64,000 nucleotides of DNA, taken from Pollutimonas sp036675275 (lineage in GTDB: Bacteria; Pseudomonadota; Gammaproteobacteria; Burkholderiales; Burkholderiaceae_B). Under the pieces are notes generated by a model. That model saw nothing but the letters and a program-made list of their open reading frames with translations. It did no database searches and was not told the origin of the DNA. Where the stretch lies: positions 155,603 through 219,602 of the forward strand of contig JAKFFG010000027.1 of NCBI GenBank assembly GCA_036675275.1, read 5' to 3'. The first letter of the stretch is position 1, and every line of letters starts with the position of its first letter. The position numbers and the translations under genes are program-made. This document shows, in pieces, positions 51,662 to 60,582 of this stretch.

Positions 51662-51959
51662 ATTCAGTCCAGTCCCCCAGCGCTGACATGCGCCAGGTGG
51701 TGCCCTGGTATATGACCAGGTCGCCGGCGGATATCGGTTCGGGTGTGAAAATCTTCTTGTTGGGCAGGTACCGCTCACCTTCTGGCAGCAGCTGCAGGTC
51801 GTCGGGGTTCGTGGCATGCACGATCGCGATGATGTCTACGGGATCCGCATAGTCACCGGTCCAGGTGCCGTCGGCAAGGTATTCGCCCTGGCCTCGCCTT
51901 ATGGGAATCTCTTGAGCGAAGGCCGGATCGTTGAAAATCTCGGAAACGTCAACCAGCAT
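51585..51959 (-). CDS. Small head-tail connector protein
   Basis: A 124-residue product starting MLVDVSEIFNDPAFAQEIPIRRGQGEYLADGTWTGDYADPV. Proteins with this F-x-D-x-x-F-A-Q-x-I start lie between the gp10-like and gp12-like neck genes in related phages. An AGGTG site precedes the ATG at 51959. Confidence 0.65.
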   Translation of the reverse strand: MLVDVSEIFNDPAFAQEIPIRRGQGEYLADGTWTGDYADPVDIIAIVHATNPDDLQLLPEGERYLPNKKIFTPEPISAGDLVIYQGTTWRMSALGDWTEYGFYNGIAVRHDGIAKPDPGGFVVT

Positions 51960-52428
51960 CACGCACCTCATGAGTAATAGACTGGCGCAGTTCTCCCTTG
52001 TCAATCAGCGGCGTGCTGGATCCTTTGCGGTCGATAGTCGATTGCGCCAAGGGCTCAAAATCACCATCACGGATGTTTTGCTGTACATCAGCGGCAGCGC
52101 GCAGCCCAAGCAAATCGAGCGAGGTAGCAAACGGCATCTCTCCGCGAACGACCTTACGCAGGTTCTCCGCGTGCGAGGCAACATAGTCGCGCTGGTTCTT
52201 GTCCATGGACGACCGAACAGGAGCCCGCTCCGGAATCCGCCCATCCTTGGTGCCAAACTCGTGCGTGGCGAGCAGCTCGGCGTTGTTGATCTCGCCAGTC
52301 TGATCACGCCCCGCCGTGGCTCGGGTCACGCCTACCACTACTTCTTTGTCGGCCATGCCTTCCAGGCGCGATCGCAGCTCGCGAAACTTCGCCCAATCAA
52401 ACCCTTTGACGATCTCAGATTTGCTCAT
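51949..52428 (-). CDS. Neck/tail completion protein (gp10-like)
   Basis: A 159-residue protein. The motif LATHEFGTKDGRIPERAPVRSSMDKNQRDYVASHAENL matches HK97 gp10-like head-tail joining proteins with their F-G-T-x-x-I-P-x-R-P. The C-terminus LIDKGELRQSITHEVRDAG also fits (D-T/K-G-x-L-R-x-S-I). It overlaps its neighbour by ATGA. Confidence 0.8.
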   Translation of the reverse strand: MSKSEIVKGFDWAKFRELRSRLEGMADKEVVVGVTRATAGRDQTGEINNAELLATHEFGTKDGRIPERAPVRSSMDKNQRDYVASHAENLRKVVRGEMPFATSLDLLGLRAAADVQQNIRDGDFEPLAQSTIDRKGSSTPLIDKGELRQSITHEVRDAG

Positions 52429-52796
52429 GTGATCACCGTGATACCGATAGCAATCAATTGGCGTAGTTGTAGGTAGCGCTGGCCGTATGCCGTCGAGGCA
52501 TACATCGCCTCGGCTACGGACTTGATCGGGGGCGCAGCGTAGCTCAAGGCTATTTCCCCAACTTTCTTGGAGGTAACGGGCCCGGGCAACGCGCCCGCGC
52601 CGGTGCCACTGCGCCGTCCCTGAATAAACAGCATGTGAGCAGCCAGCGCCAACACCCCGGCCTGGTAGAACTTGCCCCACGCCTTTTGATCGACCTCGAG
52701 CGCTGCCTCAGAAATGACAAGGCCGACTAAAGTATTGTCGGCCTGGGCAAATTCGGGGTAGCGGGCTTTAAGGTCTGCTGGTGTCGGCACTGGCAT
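52425..52796 (-). CDS. DUF4054 head-tail adaptor
   Basis: A 123-residue protein with ADLKARYPEFAQADNTLVGLVISEAALEVDQKAWGKFYQAGVLALAAHML, the typical helical start of gp6/DUF4054 adaptors, which ring the portal exit. Confidence 0.85.
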   Translation of the reverse strand: MPVPTPADLKARYPEFAQADNTLVGLVISEAALEVDQKAWGKFYQAGVLALAAHMLFIQGRRSGTGAGALPGPVTSKKVGEIALSYAAPPIKSVAEAMYASTAYGQRYLQLRQLIAIGITVIT

Positions 52797-52805
52797 GCGC
52801 GCTCC

Positions 52806-53756
52806 TTATGCTACGGCGGCGTAATCGAAGTAAGCCGCGGACTGTGGTTCGAGGAAGGTAACGCCCCCGAAGTCCATGCGCATACCGGTCTGCCATGCCA
52901 ACAAGCCTTTTTGCTGGGCATCCAGCATTTCAGGCGGCACGGGAATGTCAAAGACCACATGCTGCGGGCTGTTGATGTAGGAGATGGCGCGCTTCTTGCC
53001 GCCCACACCAGCCGTATCGGCGTACTTGAGGGGAATCCCTTTGATGGTCACAGGCTTGCCGGCAGCGGCTTTGAGCTTCTCGGTCACGTACTCGAGCACC
53101 GACGTGTCCCGACCCTCACCGCGCGGAGTGACTGCTGCGGTGACATAATCGGTCATTGGGATGGCGAGCGTGTCAGGCGCGGCAATTAGCTCGGTTTTAT
53201 TCAGGATCGCCGTAAACATATCAACCAGCGCCTGGGCCATTTCATCGGCCGTCATTAGCGCAAAGTCTTTAGCGGCTGTCGAGCCCTTAAGGGCCTTGAC
53301 GGGCGTCACCAGCGGCGAATTGAGCAGACCAGTAATGCGCTTGTCGCGGGCGTGGCCCATGAACGCCACCTTTTGCAAAGTCTGGTCAGCGTTCTGGCGC
53401 AGCACGCGGATCTTCTGTGTGTCCACATCGATCTTCAGGCGTGCGCAGATTTCCATCTCGCGCAATGTGTATTCGACGCCTTTCGCCCAGGACACGATAG
53501 GTGTGCGGGTGTCTTTGAAGTCCACGCCCACGGTATCGATACTGGTGGTCTTGTCGCCAATAAGGCCATCGTCCAGGTCGCTTGCCGATTCCACCTCGAA
53601 GTGGATTTTGTCGGTCAGGCCGGTACCGCCCGAGTTGTCGACGTGCACGAATTGCGGGAAAACGATCTCGGGGTATTTTTCCTCGACCATCAGCTCGCGA
53701 AACGCGGCCAGGGCCGGAACAAGAATGTTCAGGCCATCATTAAGTGTGAAGCGCAT
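52806..53756 (-). CDS. DUF2184 major capsid protein
   Basis: A 316-residue HK97-fold capsid protein of DUF2184. Landmarks are ILVPALAAFRELMVEEKYPEIVFPQFVHVDNS, SWAKGVEYTLREMEICARLKIDVDTQKIRVLRQNADQTLQKVAFMGHA and MRMDFGGVTFLEPQSAAYFDYA. It is preceded by the cement protein and the protease-like gene, as usual. Confidence 0.9.
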   Translation of the reverse strand: MRFTLNDGLNILVPALAAFRELMVEEKYPEIVFPQFVHVDNSGGTGLTDKIHFEVESASDLDDGLIGDKTTSIDTVGVDFKDTRTPIVSWAKGVEYTLREMEICARLKIDVDTQKIRVLRQNADQTLQKVAFMGHARDKRITGLLNSPLVTPVKALKGSTAAKDFALMTADEMAQALVDMFTAILNKTELIAAPDTLAIPMTDYVTAAVTPRGEGRDTSVLEYVTEKLKAAAGKPVTIKGIPLKYADTAGVGGKKRAISYINSPQHVVFDIPVPPEMLDAQQKGLLAWQTGMRMDFGGVTFLEPQSAAYFDYAAVA

Positions 53757-53761
53757 GTGGT

Positions 53762-54199
53762 TTACTCCTTGCGAGTGACTTCGGCCAGGCCGTCTGCCAC
53801 GTTACGAACGACCAGGTTGGTTTCGATGTTGTCGAGTGCGATATCCGTTACGGACCCCGCGTTGGCGCCAGTAGCGACGATGAACACATCACCGCCGCGC
53901 ACTAGGCCTGCACTGGAAGCGACAGCCCAGGCGCTGTCGCCATGGCCAATATGGCCCACCGACAGGTACTCGTCTTGGGCGTAGGTGTCTTGCAGCTGCG
54001 ACTTGATGACGATGCCGGCAATGGGGTCCGTCGCCAAAGCGATCGCCTTAATACCGTGCGGGCTCGCAATGGCCACAAAGTAGCCCGCCTTCACAGCGGT
54101 GGCGCCGACGTTCTGTTCGCCGGTCGCGCGCGATAGCGACTCACCCACCAGGCCAATCTGCCCAGCGAATGCCAGGCGGTTGATTTGTTTGTAGCTCAT
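53762..54199 (-). CDS. Gp24-like capsid cement protein
   Basis: A 145-residue, Ala/Gly/Val-rich beta protein (AFAGQIGLVGESLSRATGEQNVGATAVKAGYFVAIASPHGIKAIA) of the structural cement type that decorates capsid joints, lying directly before the capsid gene. Confidence 0.78.
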   Translation of the reverse strand: MSYKQINRLAFAGQIGLVGESLSRATGEQNVGATAVKAGYFVAIASPHGIKAIALATDPIAGIVIKSQLQDTYAQDEYLSVGHIGHGDSAWAVASSAGLVRGGDVFIVATGANAGSVTDIALDNIETNLVVRNVADGLAEVTRKE

Positions 54200-54211
54200 G
54201 AGTGCTACTCC

Positions 54212-55336
54212 TTATTTCTTGTACAGAGAGTTGTAGTCAACGACCTTGACCTTGTCGCCGGCGTCGCCAAGCATCGCCCGCCCAAGGCTATCGTCCCGGA
54301 TGGTGCGGGCCATTTGATAGGCCGCCTTCAGATCGCAGTCGGCGAGCTTCCTGGCCTGATCAGCGGTGTAGATGCCCTTCAGGACCACGGCCTTCTCGCG
54401 GATGGTGCGGGCCGTGTCGGTGTCACCGATGGTCAGGCCGGTAAAGCGCATAGCAGCGTCAGCGGCTACCGTGCGGGTTTCCTCGCTGTCGACCTTTGCG
54501 GCCTGCAATGAGGAAACCTGAGCTTCCAGCTCGGCCACGCGAGCCTGGGCGGCCGCGAGGGCTTCAGCGGCGTCGTCGTTCACCTTCTCAGCGCCCGTGG
54601 CTTCGGCCGTGGTATCGGTCTTTGCCGTACCAAGTGGGGTGGTGTCCTCGACCTTCGCCGGCACCGCCTCATCTTTCACCTCGGTTTCAGGATCCATACC
54701 CATATCGTTCAGGGTCGTTGCGAACTTGGCTTTTTGCTCTGCAGTCGGCTTGGTGAGACCCAAACGACGCAGAAGCGAATCCAGTAGTGTTGTTTTCACA
54801 GGATTACTCCGTAGTTGTGTATCTCCGAGACGACATTCCCCACCGCAGCGCCCTCTCGGGACCAGCGCAACGTGGTTTCCTTCAATATTGGTTTGGGTGT
54901 AATCAGCACCGCCGGCACCGCCGTCAACAACATCGCTGCTGTAGCCAAGCGAAAGCTCCTCGATGCCATCACCCTCGATGCTGGCAATGGCAGCGGCGTC
55001 ATAGATCCAGATATCGCCGATTAGGACGTCGCCCTCGCGGCGCACGTTCTTCACCACACCGATTGCAAGCACCCGCCAGGTAGTGGCGTCCACTTCGAGA
55101 CTTTCCGGGTGGTTTAGCGTGACCGGCATGCCCTCGAAGCTGGCGATCGACTCCGGCTTGAATACTTCAGACTCTGGTCGATCCAGCGTGACAATCCTGC
55201 CGGGTTCCTGCCCCAGCTCACCGCTGTCATACTCTTGAGTGCCTATGCGACCCAGGACGGAGCCGGGAAACACCATGTAGCCCTGGGCCGTCTTGTATCG
55301 GCCCCCGGGCTTGAAATCGATAATTTGTGTTTTCAT
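54212..55336 (-). CDS. DUF2213 prohead protease/scaffold-like protein
   Basis: A 374-residue protein. The N-terminal half (YMVFPGSVLGRIGTQEYDSGELGQEPGRIVTLDRPESEVFKPESIASFEGMPVTLNHPE, then SLGYSSDV and GNHVALVPRGRCGGECRL) matches DUF2213, which resembles prohead proteases with the conserved H near NHVALV. The C-terminal half has an Ala/Glu coiled coil (AAEALAAAQARVAELEAQVSSLQAA) as in scaffolds, so maturation protease and scaffold may be fused. Confidence 0.82.
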   Translation of the reverse strand: MKTQIIDFKPGGRYKTAQGYMVFPGSVLGRIGTQEYDSGELGQEPGRIVTLDRPESEVFKPESIASFEGMPVTLNHPESLEVDATTWRVLAIGVVKNVRREGDVLIGDIWIYDAAAIASIEGDGIEELSLGYSSDVVDGGAGGADYTQTNIEGNHVALVPRGRCGGECRLGDTQLRSNPVKTTLLDSLLRRLGLTKPTAEQKAKFATTLNDMGMDPETEVKDEAVPAKVEDTTPLGTAKTDTTAEATGAEKVNDDAAEALAAAQARVAELEAQVSSLQAAKVDSEETRTVAADAAMRFTGLTIGDTDTARTIREKAVVLKGIYTADQARKLADCDLKAAYQMARTIRDDSLGRAMLGDAGDKVKVVDYNSLYKK

Positions 55337-56154
55337 TCGTCGTTCTCGAAAATCGGCACGGCGATGCAGCGGCATTGGATATCCTGCCCGGGATGACCTA
55401 CAGAAGGCGGACTATCCCAGCTAAATATCTTGCCGTGCAGCGCCGCATGTTCCGGCCGGACACGTTCATCGCCCGAGGTGTCCCACATGTACTTGGGAAT
55501 GCCCAGGCTGGTCTGCCGCGCCTTGGTCAGCGCACCGTTCAATTTATTGGTCTGGTCCCTGGCGATTAGGCGTGCCCGGCTTTCAGATACGTTGCCAATC
55601 TCCTTGATTTCGTTGACAACCGACGCGGATCGCTTGCCTTCGAGCGCCGCCTGACTGACAGCAAGGCGCACCTTGTCCAAGTACTGGCTTTGGATGCTCG
55701 TGATCAGATTGGCGTTTTCGATGATCGCAGCGTCGATCGTCTCCTTAATGGAGGGCGACGACCGTATAAACCCCGATACGTCCACCCCCAGCGCGTTATT
55801 GATGGCCGCCGTGGTCTGTGCATGGTTTTGCTGGTTTGCACGCCGGATCATGCCCAGGGTGAGCCTGTTCACCATCCGGCCTACCTGCGAGGCGGCCATT
55901 TCCTGTATCGCCTCTTCGATTGCCTTGTTGAAAGCGATCGACATGGCCGACGCGCTGGGCATACCCTCGGGATCCCGATCACCAAACGACACCCGTTTGA
56001 TGCTGGCCTCGATCGGCGCCCGCATCAGGCCGATGTACTCAGCCAGCTGGTGCCGGTACCACACCTCCGTTCTCTTGGACGGGGTCGTTGGCCGCAGCCG
56101 CCGGTTGCGCCGGGTCTGCTTGCCCTGGTTGCGCAGTAATTGGATCAAATCCAT
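55333..56154 (-). CDS. Head morphogenesis protein (SPP1 gp7/Mu F-like)
   Basis: A 273-residue minor head protein. The C-terminal domain shows ARLIARDQTNKLNGALTKARQTSLGIPKYMWDTSGDERVRPEHAALHGKIFSWDSPP, then GQDIQCRCIAVP, the hallmark cysteine-containing motif of the family. The start at 56154 lies 116 bases inside the portal gene, a long overlap that is supported by family-like sequence (PSKRTEVWYRHQLAEYI) in the overlapping part. Confidence 0.9.
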   Translation of the reverse strand: MDLIQLLRNQGKQTRRNRRLRPTTPSKRTEVWYRHQLAEYIGLMRAPIEASIKRVSFGDRDPEGMPSASAMSIAFNKAIEEAIQEMAASQVGRMVNRLTLGMIRRANQQNHAQTTAAINNALGVDVSGFIRSSPSIKETIDAAIIENANLITSIQSQYLDKVRLAVSQAALEGKRSASVVNEIKEIGNVSESRARLIARDQTNKLNGALTKARQTSLGIPKYMWDTSGDERVRPEHAALHGKIFSWDSPPSVGHPGQDIQCRCIAVPIFENDE

Positions 56155-57457
56155 ACGGGTCTTTTCCTAAGGCTGAGCCCACCATGGACTTGAGCTGCTC
56201 GATATCGTCGTCGCTGACGTTGTCGAACAGCACCGATTGCTTGAGCTCGCTTGCGACCTGGTCTTCACGCAGAACGCTGTTTTGAATGAGCAGCGCCATT
56301 GCCTGGGCGAATGCCAGCAACGCGGTGAAGCGCTCGGTATCGGTCAGCTGCTTAAGGCTCGGGAACTCGTACCACCAATCTTCCGGGCGCTGCCCGAACA
56401 CCTGGCGGCAAAGCACCTGGTCGAACCGATCCAGCGCGGGGCGTACGCGCGACTCCTGCAGCCCGTTGATGCTGTTGTCATAGGCATCAAGGTCTTCTTT
56501 GCCAGAAGCAAAGCCAGACGCTGACTGGCCGAACAAGATCGTGACCGGCATGTCGGCAGCGCCGGCGACGGAATTCCGAAACTCGACCATCAGGTCACGC
56601 AGCCCTGTGAAGGTCAGTTCCTTTTGCTCGTACTCGGCATCCTTATCCAACAGCAAACTGTTCGAAATGGACTTGATGCGCTGTGTCGCGGCCATCACGG
56701 CCATGACTTTCTCCTCGAGGCCGGCTGCGATTTTGTCGCTGTAGCCCTCCATCTTGAAGATGTCAATCTTGTATTCATTGACCAGCTCGCCGATGTTCAG
56801 GCTCAACAGGTCGAAACGCTTAATAGCGGAATACACGTGCTCGAGGTCGGACGTACCCCACTCGCGCAGGGGATCGGACAGCGGCAGCTCGCCGGCATGA
56901 ATCAAGATAATCCGGCTGCGATGGATCTTCTTAGATCCCTTGATGCGATAGAACTCGGCCAGGCCAAAGTCCGGCGACAGCACATCGAATTCCTTGGCGC
57001 CATCGGAGGATAACGAGTGTCGATCAGCCACCAGCAGGCGCTTTACCTGCTCGCTCTCGGCCAGCGGTAACGACAAATTTTGAGCGTCAGTCACCATCAG
57101 GATGCCGGCCGAACCGTACAGGCTCGCCCACTGCAACGCCTGCCGGAAATGCTCACGCACGTTCAGAGTTCGCTCGAGCTGCTGGTATTTGTCCAGCTTC
57201 TGGGCGTCCAGGCTATTGCAGCGAACTTCCCGCCACCGTCGCGTCATGTCACGAGACTTGCGATCGCATATCTTGCGCGCGATCCAATCCTCGAGCCACA
57301 TAGCCATCAGCTCGTCGCGACGTTGCGTCAGGAACTTTTGGCGCGCATACGTCATGCCCTGCTGGCGCTGGCCCATAGCCATTGCCATCGACTCGAGGCC
57401 GTCGTTGAGCACGGCTGCGCCCCGCGCTTTTGCGCGTTGTCTTGTGCGTCGTGTCAT
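56039..57457 (-). CDS. DUF1073 portal protein
   Basis: A 472-residue portal of the DUF1073 type, the dodecameric ring through which DNA enters and leaves the head. Landmarks are WIARKICDRKSRDMTRRWREVR, LQWASLYGSAGILMVT, FDLLSLNIGELVNEYKIDIFKMEG and MPVTILFGQSASGFASGKEDLDAYDNSINGLQE. Public annotation often names this family anti-CBASS Acb1-like because of a shared domain; the two H-x-T/S motifs of the Acb1 nuclease are not seen here. Confidence 0.9.
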   Translation of the reverse strand: MTRRTRQRAKARGAAVLNDGLESMAMAMGQRQQGMTYARQKFLTQRRDELMAMWLEDWIARKICDRKSRDMTRRWREVRCNSLDAQKLDKYQQLERTLNVREHFRQALQWASLYGSAGILMVTDAQNLSLPLAESEQVKRLLVADRHSLSSDGAKEFDVLSPDFGLAEFYRIKGSKKIHRSRIILIHAGELPLSDPLREWGTSDLEHVYSAIKRFDLLSLNIGELVNEYKIDIFKMEGYSDKIAAGLEEKVMAVMAATQRIKSISNSLLLDKDAEYEQKELTFTGLRDLMVEFRNSVAGAADMPVTILFGQSASGFASGKEDLDAYDNSINGLQESRVRPALDRFDQVLCRQVFGQRPEDWWYEFPSLKQLTDTERFTALLAFAQAMALLIQNSVLREDQVASELKQSVLFDNVSDDDIEQLKSMVGSALGKDPYGFDPITAQPGQADPAQPAAAANDPVQENGGVVPAPAG

Positions 57458-57466
57458 ATATAGAAC

Positions 57467-58912
57467 CTAGAGAATATCGAGCATGGAGGTCTTACCGTTG
57501 AGCATGTCAGCGGCGCAGTCGGCCAAGGTATCGACCTGGTCGTCATGCTTGTGGGTGTCATTGGCCGTGAAGGCTTCGCACTCTGCAATAAAGTCCGATA
57601 CCCACCCCGCCGTCTCTGGCAGCATTACAAAGCCGCTTTCCAGATGGCCCTGGACGTCCATGACACGGCTGTACTTGTCTTGGCCGGCCAGGCGCTGCAG
57701 TGGCTTGACGGGAATTGTGTGTCGGGTTTTAAGCTGCTGAATGAGCCCGGTACCGCTCGCCTTATCCTCGATCGCGAAATAGCGGTACGCGGCGCCAAGG
57801 TACGGGCCCGGGATCTTCCATTTGGCCCACAAGTCTTTGGCGGTCTGCTCGAGCTTGACCGCCTCGTACTTGTCGCGCACGCAATCCAGCAGGTAAACCT
57901 TGCCGTCGTGACCCATGCCGGCATGCAGGAATACGGTGTAATCGTTGTGCTGCTTGGCCTTTTGGGCGGTATCCACATATGCGGCACGCCACTTGAGCGG
58001 CGGCACGACTTTGTACCGCTGGAACCACTCGCCTCTGATAATCGACCCGCCCTTGGGCGATGGTGCCTGCTGGTACTGCCCAGAGAAAACGTACTGGTTC
58101 GTCTTCTTGAGGCGCTTCAGGTCAACGACAGTATGTTTGGCTGGCCACAGCGCGCGCTCGGTAGGAAGATCCTCGTCGATCAGTGCCTCGAGGCAAACGT
58201 GTTCCCACTGCTCTCCATTGCCACCTGCCAGCAGCCAGCCGGCCAGATCCTCTTCATGCAATCGCTGCATGATGACGATGATCGGCGTGTCGGGCGTGTT
58301 CTTGCGCGACTCAAGCGTGTTCTGGAACCACTCGATTACACCGGTACGGATAGGGTCGGAGCTGGCCTCGTCCGGCTTGTGTGGGTCATCGATGATGATC
58401 GCGCCGCCAAAGCCAGGCCTAACCTTGCCGGCACCGAAGCCGGTAATCGTCCCCTTTGCACCGGACGCATACACGACGCCACCCTTATCGGTGCGCCAGT
58501 CGGCCTTTGCGTTGGAGTCGGTACGAATAACGACGCCGGGGAATATCTGCTGATACTCCTCGTGCCGGATCATCTCCCGAGCATTGGCCGCGTTGTTGGA
58601 GGCCAGCGTTCCCGAGTAGCTGGCATGGATGAACTCGGCGTCCGGATGCTTGCCAAGCGCAAAGGCCATGAAGTTGACAACCGCCAGCTCCGTCTTGGAG
58701 TAGCGCGGCGGCACATTGATGATCAGCCGCTTTGTTTCCCCGCGGTAGACGCGCATCAGCGCATCACATATCACCTGGTGGTGATCGGAGCGCATCCAAG
58801 GGAAGTTACGGCGCGCGAGGAACATGTACCGTGAAAAATAGTACAGGTCCTCCTTGGCCAGCACCCGCGATACGAACTTTTCCTGATCCGTCAGATCATT
58901 GAATGTGTTCAT
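57467..58912 (-). CDS. Terminase large subunit
   Basis: A 481-residue packaging motor. The ATPase has a Walker A variant VPPRYSKTE (67-75), a Walker B IIIDDP (172-177), and the coupling region near QRLHEEDLAG. The nuclease domain has acidic ligands in AYVDTAQKAK, YFAIEDKASGTG and HDDQVDTLADCA. The Walker A lacks the usual G-K-T lysine context but is normal for this class. Confidence 0.95.
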   Translation of the reverse strand: MNTFNDLTDQEKFVSRVLAKEDLYYFSRYMFLARRNFPWMRSDHHQVICDALMRVYRGETKRLIINVPPRYSKTELAVVNFMAFALGKHPDAEFIHASYSGTLASNNAANAREMIRHEEYQQIFPGVVIRTDSNAKADWRTDKGGVVYASGAKGTITGFGAGKVRPGFGGAIIIDDPHKPDEASSDPIRTGVIEWFQNTLESRKNTPDTPIIVIMQRLHEEDLAGWLLAGGNGEQWEHVCLEALIDEDLPTERALWPAKHTVVDLKRLKKTNQYVFSGQYQQAPSPKGGSIIRGEWFQRYKVVPPLKWRAAYVDTAQKAKQHNDYTVFLHAGMGHDGKVYLLDCVRDKYEAVKLEQTAKDLWAKWKIPGPYLGAAYRYFAIEDKASGTGLIQQLKTRHTIPVKPLQRLAGQDKYSRVMDVQGHLESGFVMLPETAGWVSDFIAECEAFTANDTHKHDDQVDTLADCAADMLNGKTSMLDIL

Positions 58913-58922
58913 AGGGCGGGCC

Positions 58923-59477
58923 TCAAACCTTGTTCAGCATCTCCTTGGCGATCTTGGCGAATTCCTCGGCGTTCATAGAGACCTGCTGAATGGGGGCGCC
59001 GTCTTTGCCGGTGAGCTCGACGCGTTCCTTGAACATACCTAGGTGCCGGCCGAGAAGCTCGAGATTCTTGGTCTTGTCCGGCCACTTGATTTTCTTGAGG
59101 ATGCCGACCATGTCGCGGTCCTGGCCGCTACCCTCGAACATTTCCGCCAGGTCGAACCCGCTCAAGTACTGACGCCAAACAAGGGGCCATTCGCTCACGG
59201 GCTTGAGGTTCATCTGATCGGTCATGATGTCCAGCACATCCATCCGATCGATCTCGACCATACGTTTTACGACGTAGTCGATATCAACATCAATACGCTT
59301 GGATCGTGTCGCCTGTGCCTCGGCCACAGCGGCTGCAATGTGCGGCCGAGACAGCATCGCGTCGGCGTGCTGCCGTGCTGACCGTTCACTGTACCCTGCA
59401 CGAATCGCCGCTTGCGTGGCATTTAGATCTAACAGGTATTCCTGTATGAATTGCTTTTGTTTAGGAGTAATTGCCAT
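58923..59477 (-). CDS. Terminase small subunit
   Basis: A 184-residue DNA-recognition subunit. The helix-turn-helix MAITPKQKQFIQEYLLDLNATQAAIRAGYSERSARQHADAMLSRPHI is the Terminase_2 signature, and GRHLGMF appears near the end. GGGATG before the ATG at 59477 decides the start. It is the first gene of the leftward packaging/structural run; 10 bases separate it from the large subunit. Confidence 0.93.
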   Translation of the reverse strand: MAITPKQKQFIQEYLLDLNATQAAIRAGYSERSARQHADAMLSRPHIAAAVAEAQATRSKRIDVDIDYVVKRMVEIDRMDVLDIMTDQMNLKPVSEWPLVWRQYLSGFDLAEMFEGSGQDRDMVGILKKIKWPDKTKNLELLGRHLGMFKERVELTGKDGAPIQQVSMNAEEFAKIAKEMLNKV

Positions 59478-59569
59478 ATCAACATCCCTTCCCAACTAAT
59501 AGCTTCAAAACTTTCACATTTCTGATCTCTGTTATCGTTACTTTTTTTTACTAATCGTAAGGGTTCAGT

Positions 59570-60214
59570 ATGTTCAAGATTCCGCGCTGGTTATCCATGA
59601 GTGCATTGCTCATGTTGCTACCCTGCATTGGGACAATCAATTCGGTGAAGGCTGCTAGCTTTGATTGCCGTAAAGCAGTGACGACCGTCGAAACACTGAT
59701 CTGCGCTGACTCACAACTGTCTGAGTTGGATGAGATTCTCAACAAGGAGTACGGACTTGCAAAGGAACGCGCACTCGACCCTTCCATACTAAAAATAGAG
59801 CAGCGGTTATGGCTAAAAAGTACCCGGGAAGCATGCGCAGACCGAAGTTGTTTAAGGCGAGCTTATAGCGAGCGGATAACAGCTTTACTCGCGGTGGGCC
59901 ATCTCGATGGAGTGGATAGCTCCCGAGTGATTCTGACATCGCCGCAATCAACGCAGGCATCCATGGACCCGACCTTTACGGCGGCATTCCAATCCCCAAA
60001 GCAGACCATTTCATCTGAACTTAAGCCAACCAACTCGGATAACTCAGGGCCATGGATTTTTGCCGGTGCCCTTGTGGTATTGGCAGGCGCACTAACGCCA
60101 AAGCGAGATCGACGTTTTAAAACCGGCTATAAAGACCGTAAAACTGTCCCGCGCGTAGTGCCATGGCTGTACGTCCTAGCTGCGATTGCGGCCGGATATG
60201 CGTACCTCACATAG
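59570..60214 (+). CDS. LprI/DUF1311-domain membrane protein (cargo gene)
   Basis: A 214-residue exported protein. The signal peptide spans residues 1-29. The segment FDCRKAVTTVETLICADSQLSELDEILNKEYGLAKERALDP, later LWLKSTREACADRSCLRRAYSERITAL, is the four-cysteine LprI/DUF1311 domain named after a mycobacterial lysozyme-inhibitor lipoprotein. Two C-terminal membrane helices follow (WIFAGALVVLAGAL and VPWLYVLAAIAAGYAYL). It is AT-rich, has its own AAGGG site, and is opposite in strand to the flanking phage genes, all signs of a lysogen-expressed cargo gene. Confidence 0.82.
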   Translation: MFKIPRWLSMSALLMLLPCIGTINSVKAASFDCRKAVTTVETLICADSQLSELDEILNKEYGLAKERALDPSILKIEQRLWLKSTREACADRSCLRRAYSERITALLAVGHLDGVDSSRVILTSPQSTQASMDPTFTAAFQSPKQTISSELKPTNSDNSGPWIFAGALVVLAGALTPKRDRRFKTGYKDRKTVPRVVPWLYVLAAIAAGYAYLT

Positions 60215-60246
60215 ATAATGATTGAAATATACAGCACTAGGCAAAT

Positions 60247-60582
60247 ATGAATGTAGAAACCATCGGGCTTTTTATTACGGTCGCGCTGATCTTTTGGAAC
60301 GCGCATAGGTATTTACAGATAAAACGAGAAGAGGCTATCGACATGCTCGAAAGCCAGGGTTCGAACCCCCTTAACGCCCTCTTTTCCCTTGCGTTCCTTG
60401 GATCCATCCAGCCACAGCTTAATGGCGGCCTGGTGCCTGTACGCTTGTCGCTCCTCGAGGCCGCACTTATCAGCTGCTGCAAGCACGTCTCCCCGTTCCG
60501 ACTTATCGCCGAACATCTTCCTGAAGATGGCATCCCGCAGCACCCGATACGACAATGCACCAGGCGTGGCCGCTGTAATTGA
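60247..60582 (+). CDS. Possible small membrane protein, antisense to the late regulator candidate
   Basis: A 111-codon frame starting MNVETIGLFITVALIFWNAHRYLQIKREEAI, which looks like a single N-terminal membrane helix. Beyond about codon 22 it lies antisense to the better-supported minus-strand gene ending at 60313 and its sequence no longer looks protein-like. It may be a short decayed cargo gene or chance; kept at low confidence. Confidence 0.2.
   Translation: MNVETIGLFITVALIFWNAHRYLQIKREEAIDMLESQGSNPLNALFSLAFLGSIQPQLNGGLVPVRLSLLEAALISCCKHVSPFRLIAEHLPEDGIPQHPIRQCTRRGRCN

Noticed and set aside
56039..57457. Portal gene as an anti-CBASS Acb1 nuclease
   Set aside because: The family is often labelled that way in databases, but the two H-x-T/S motifs of the 2H phosphoesterase are not found and the position and landmarks are those of a portal.
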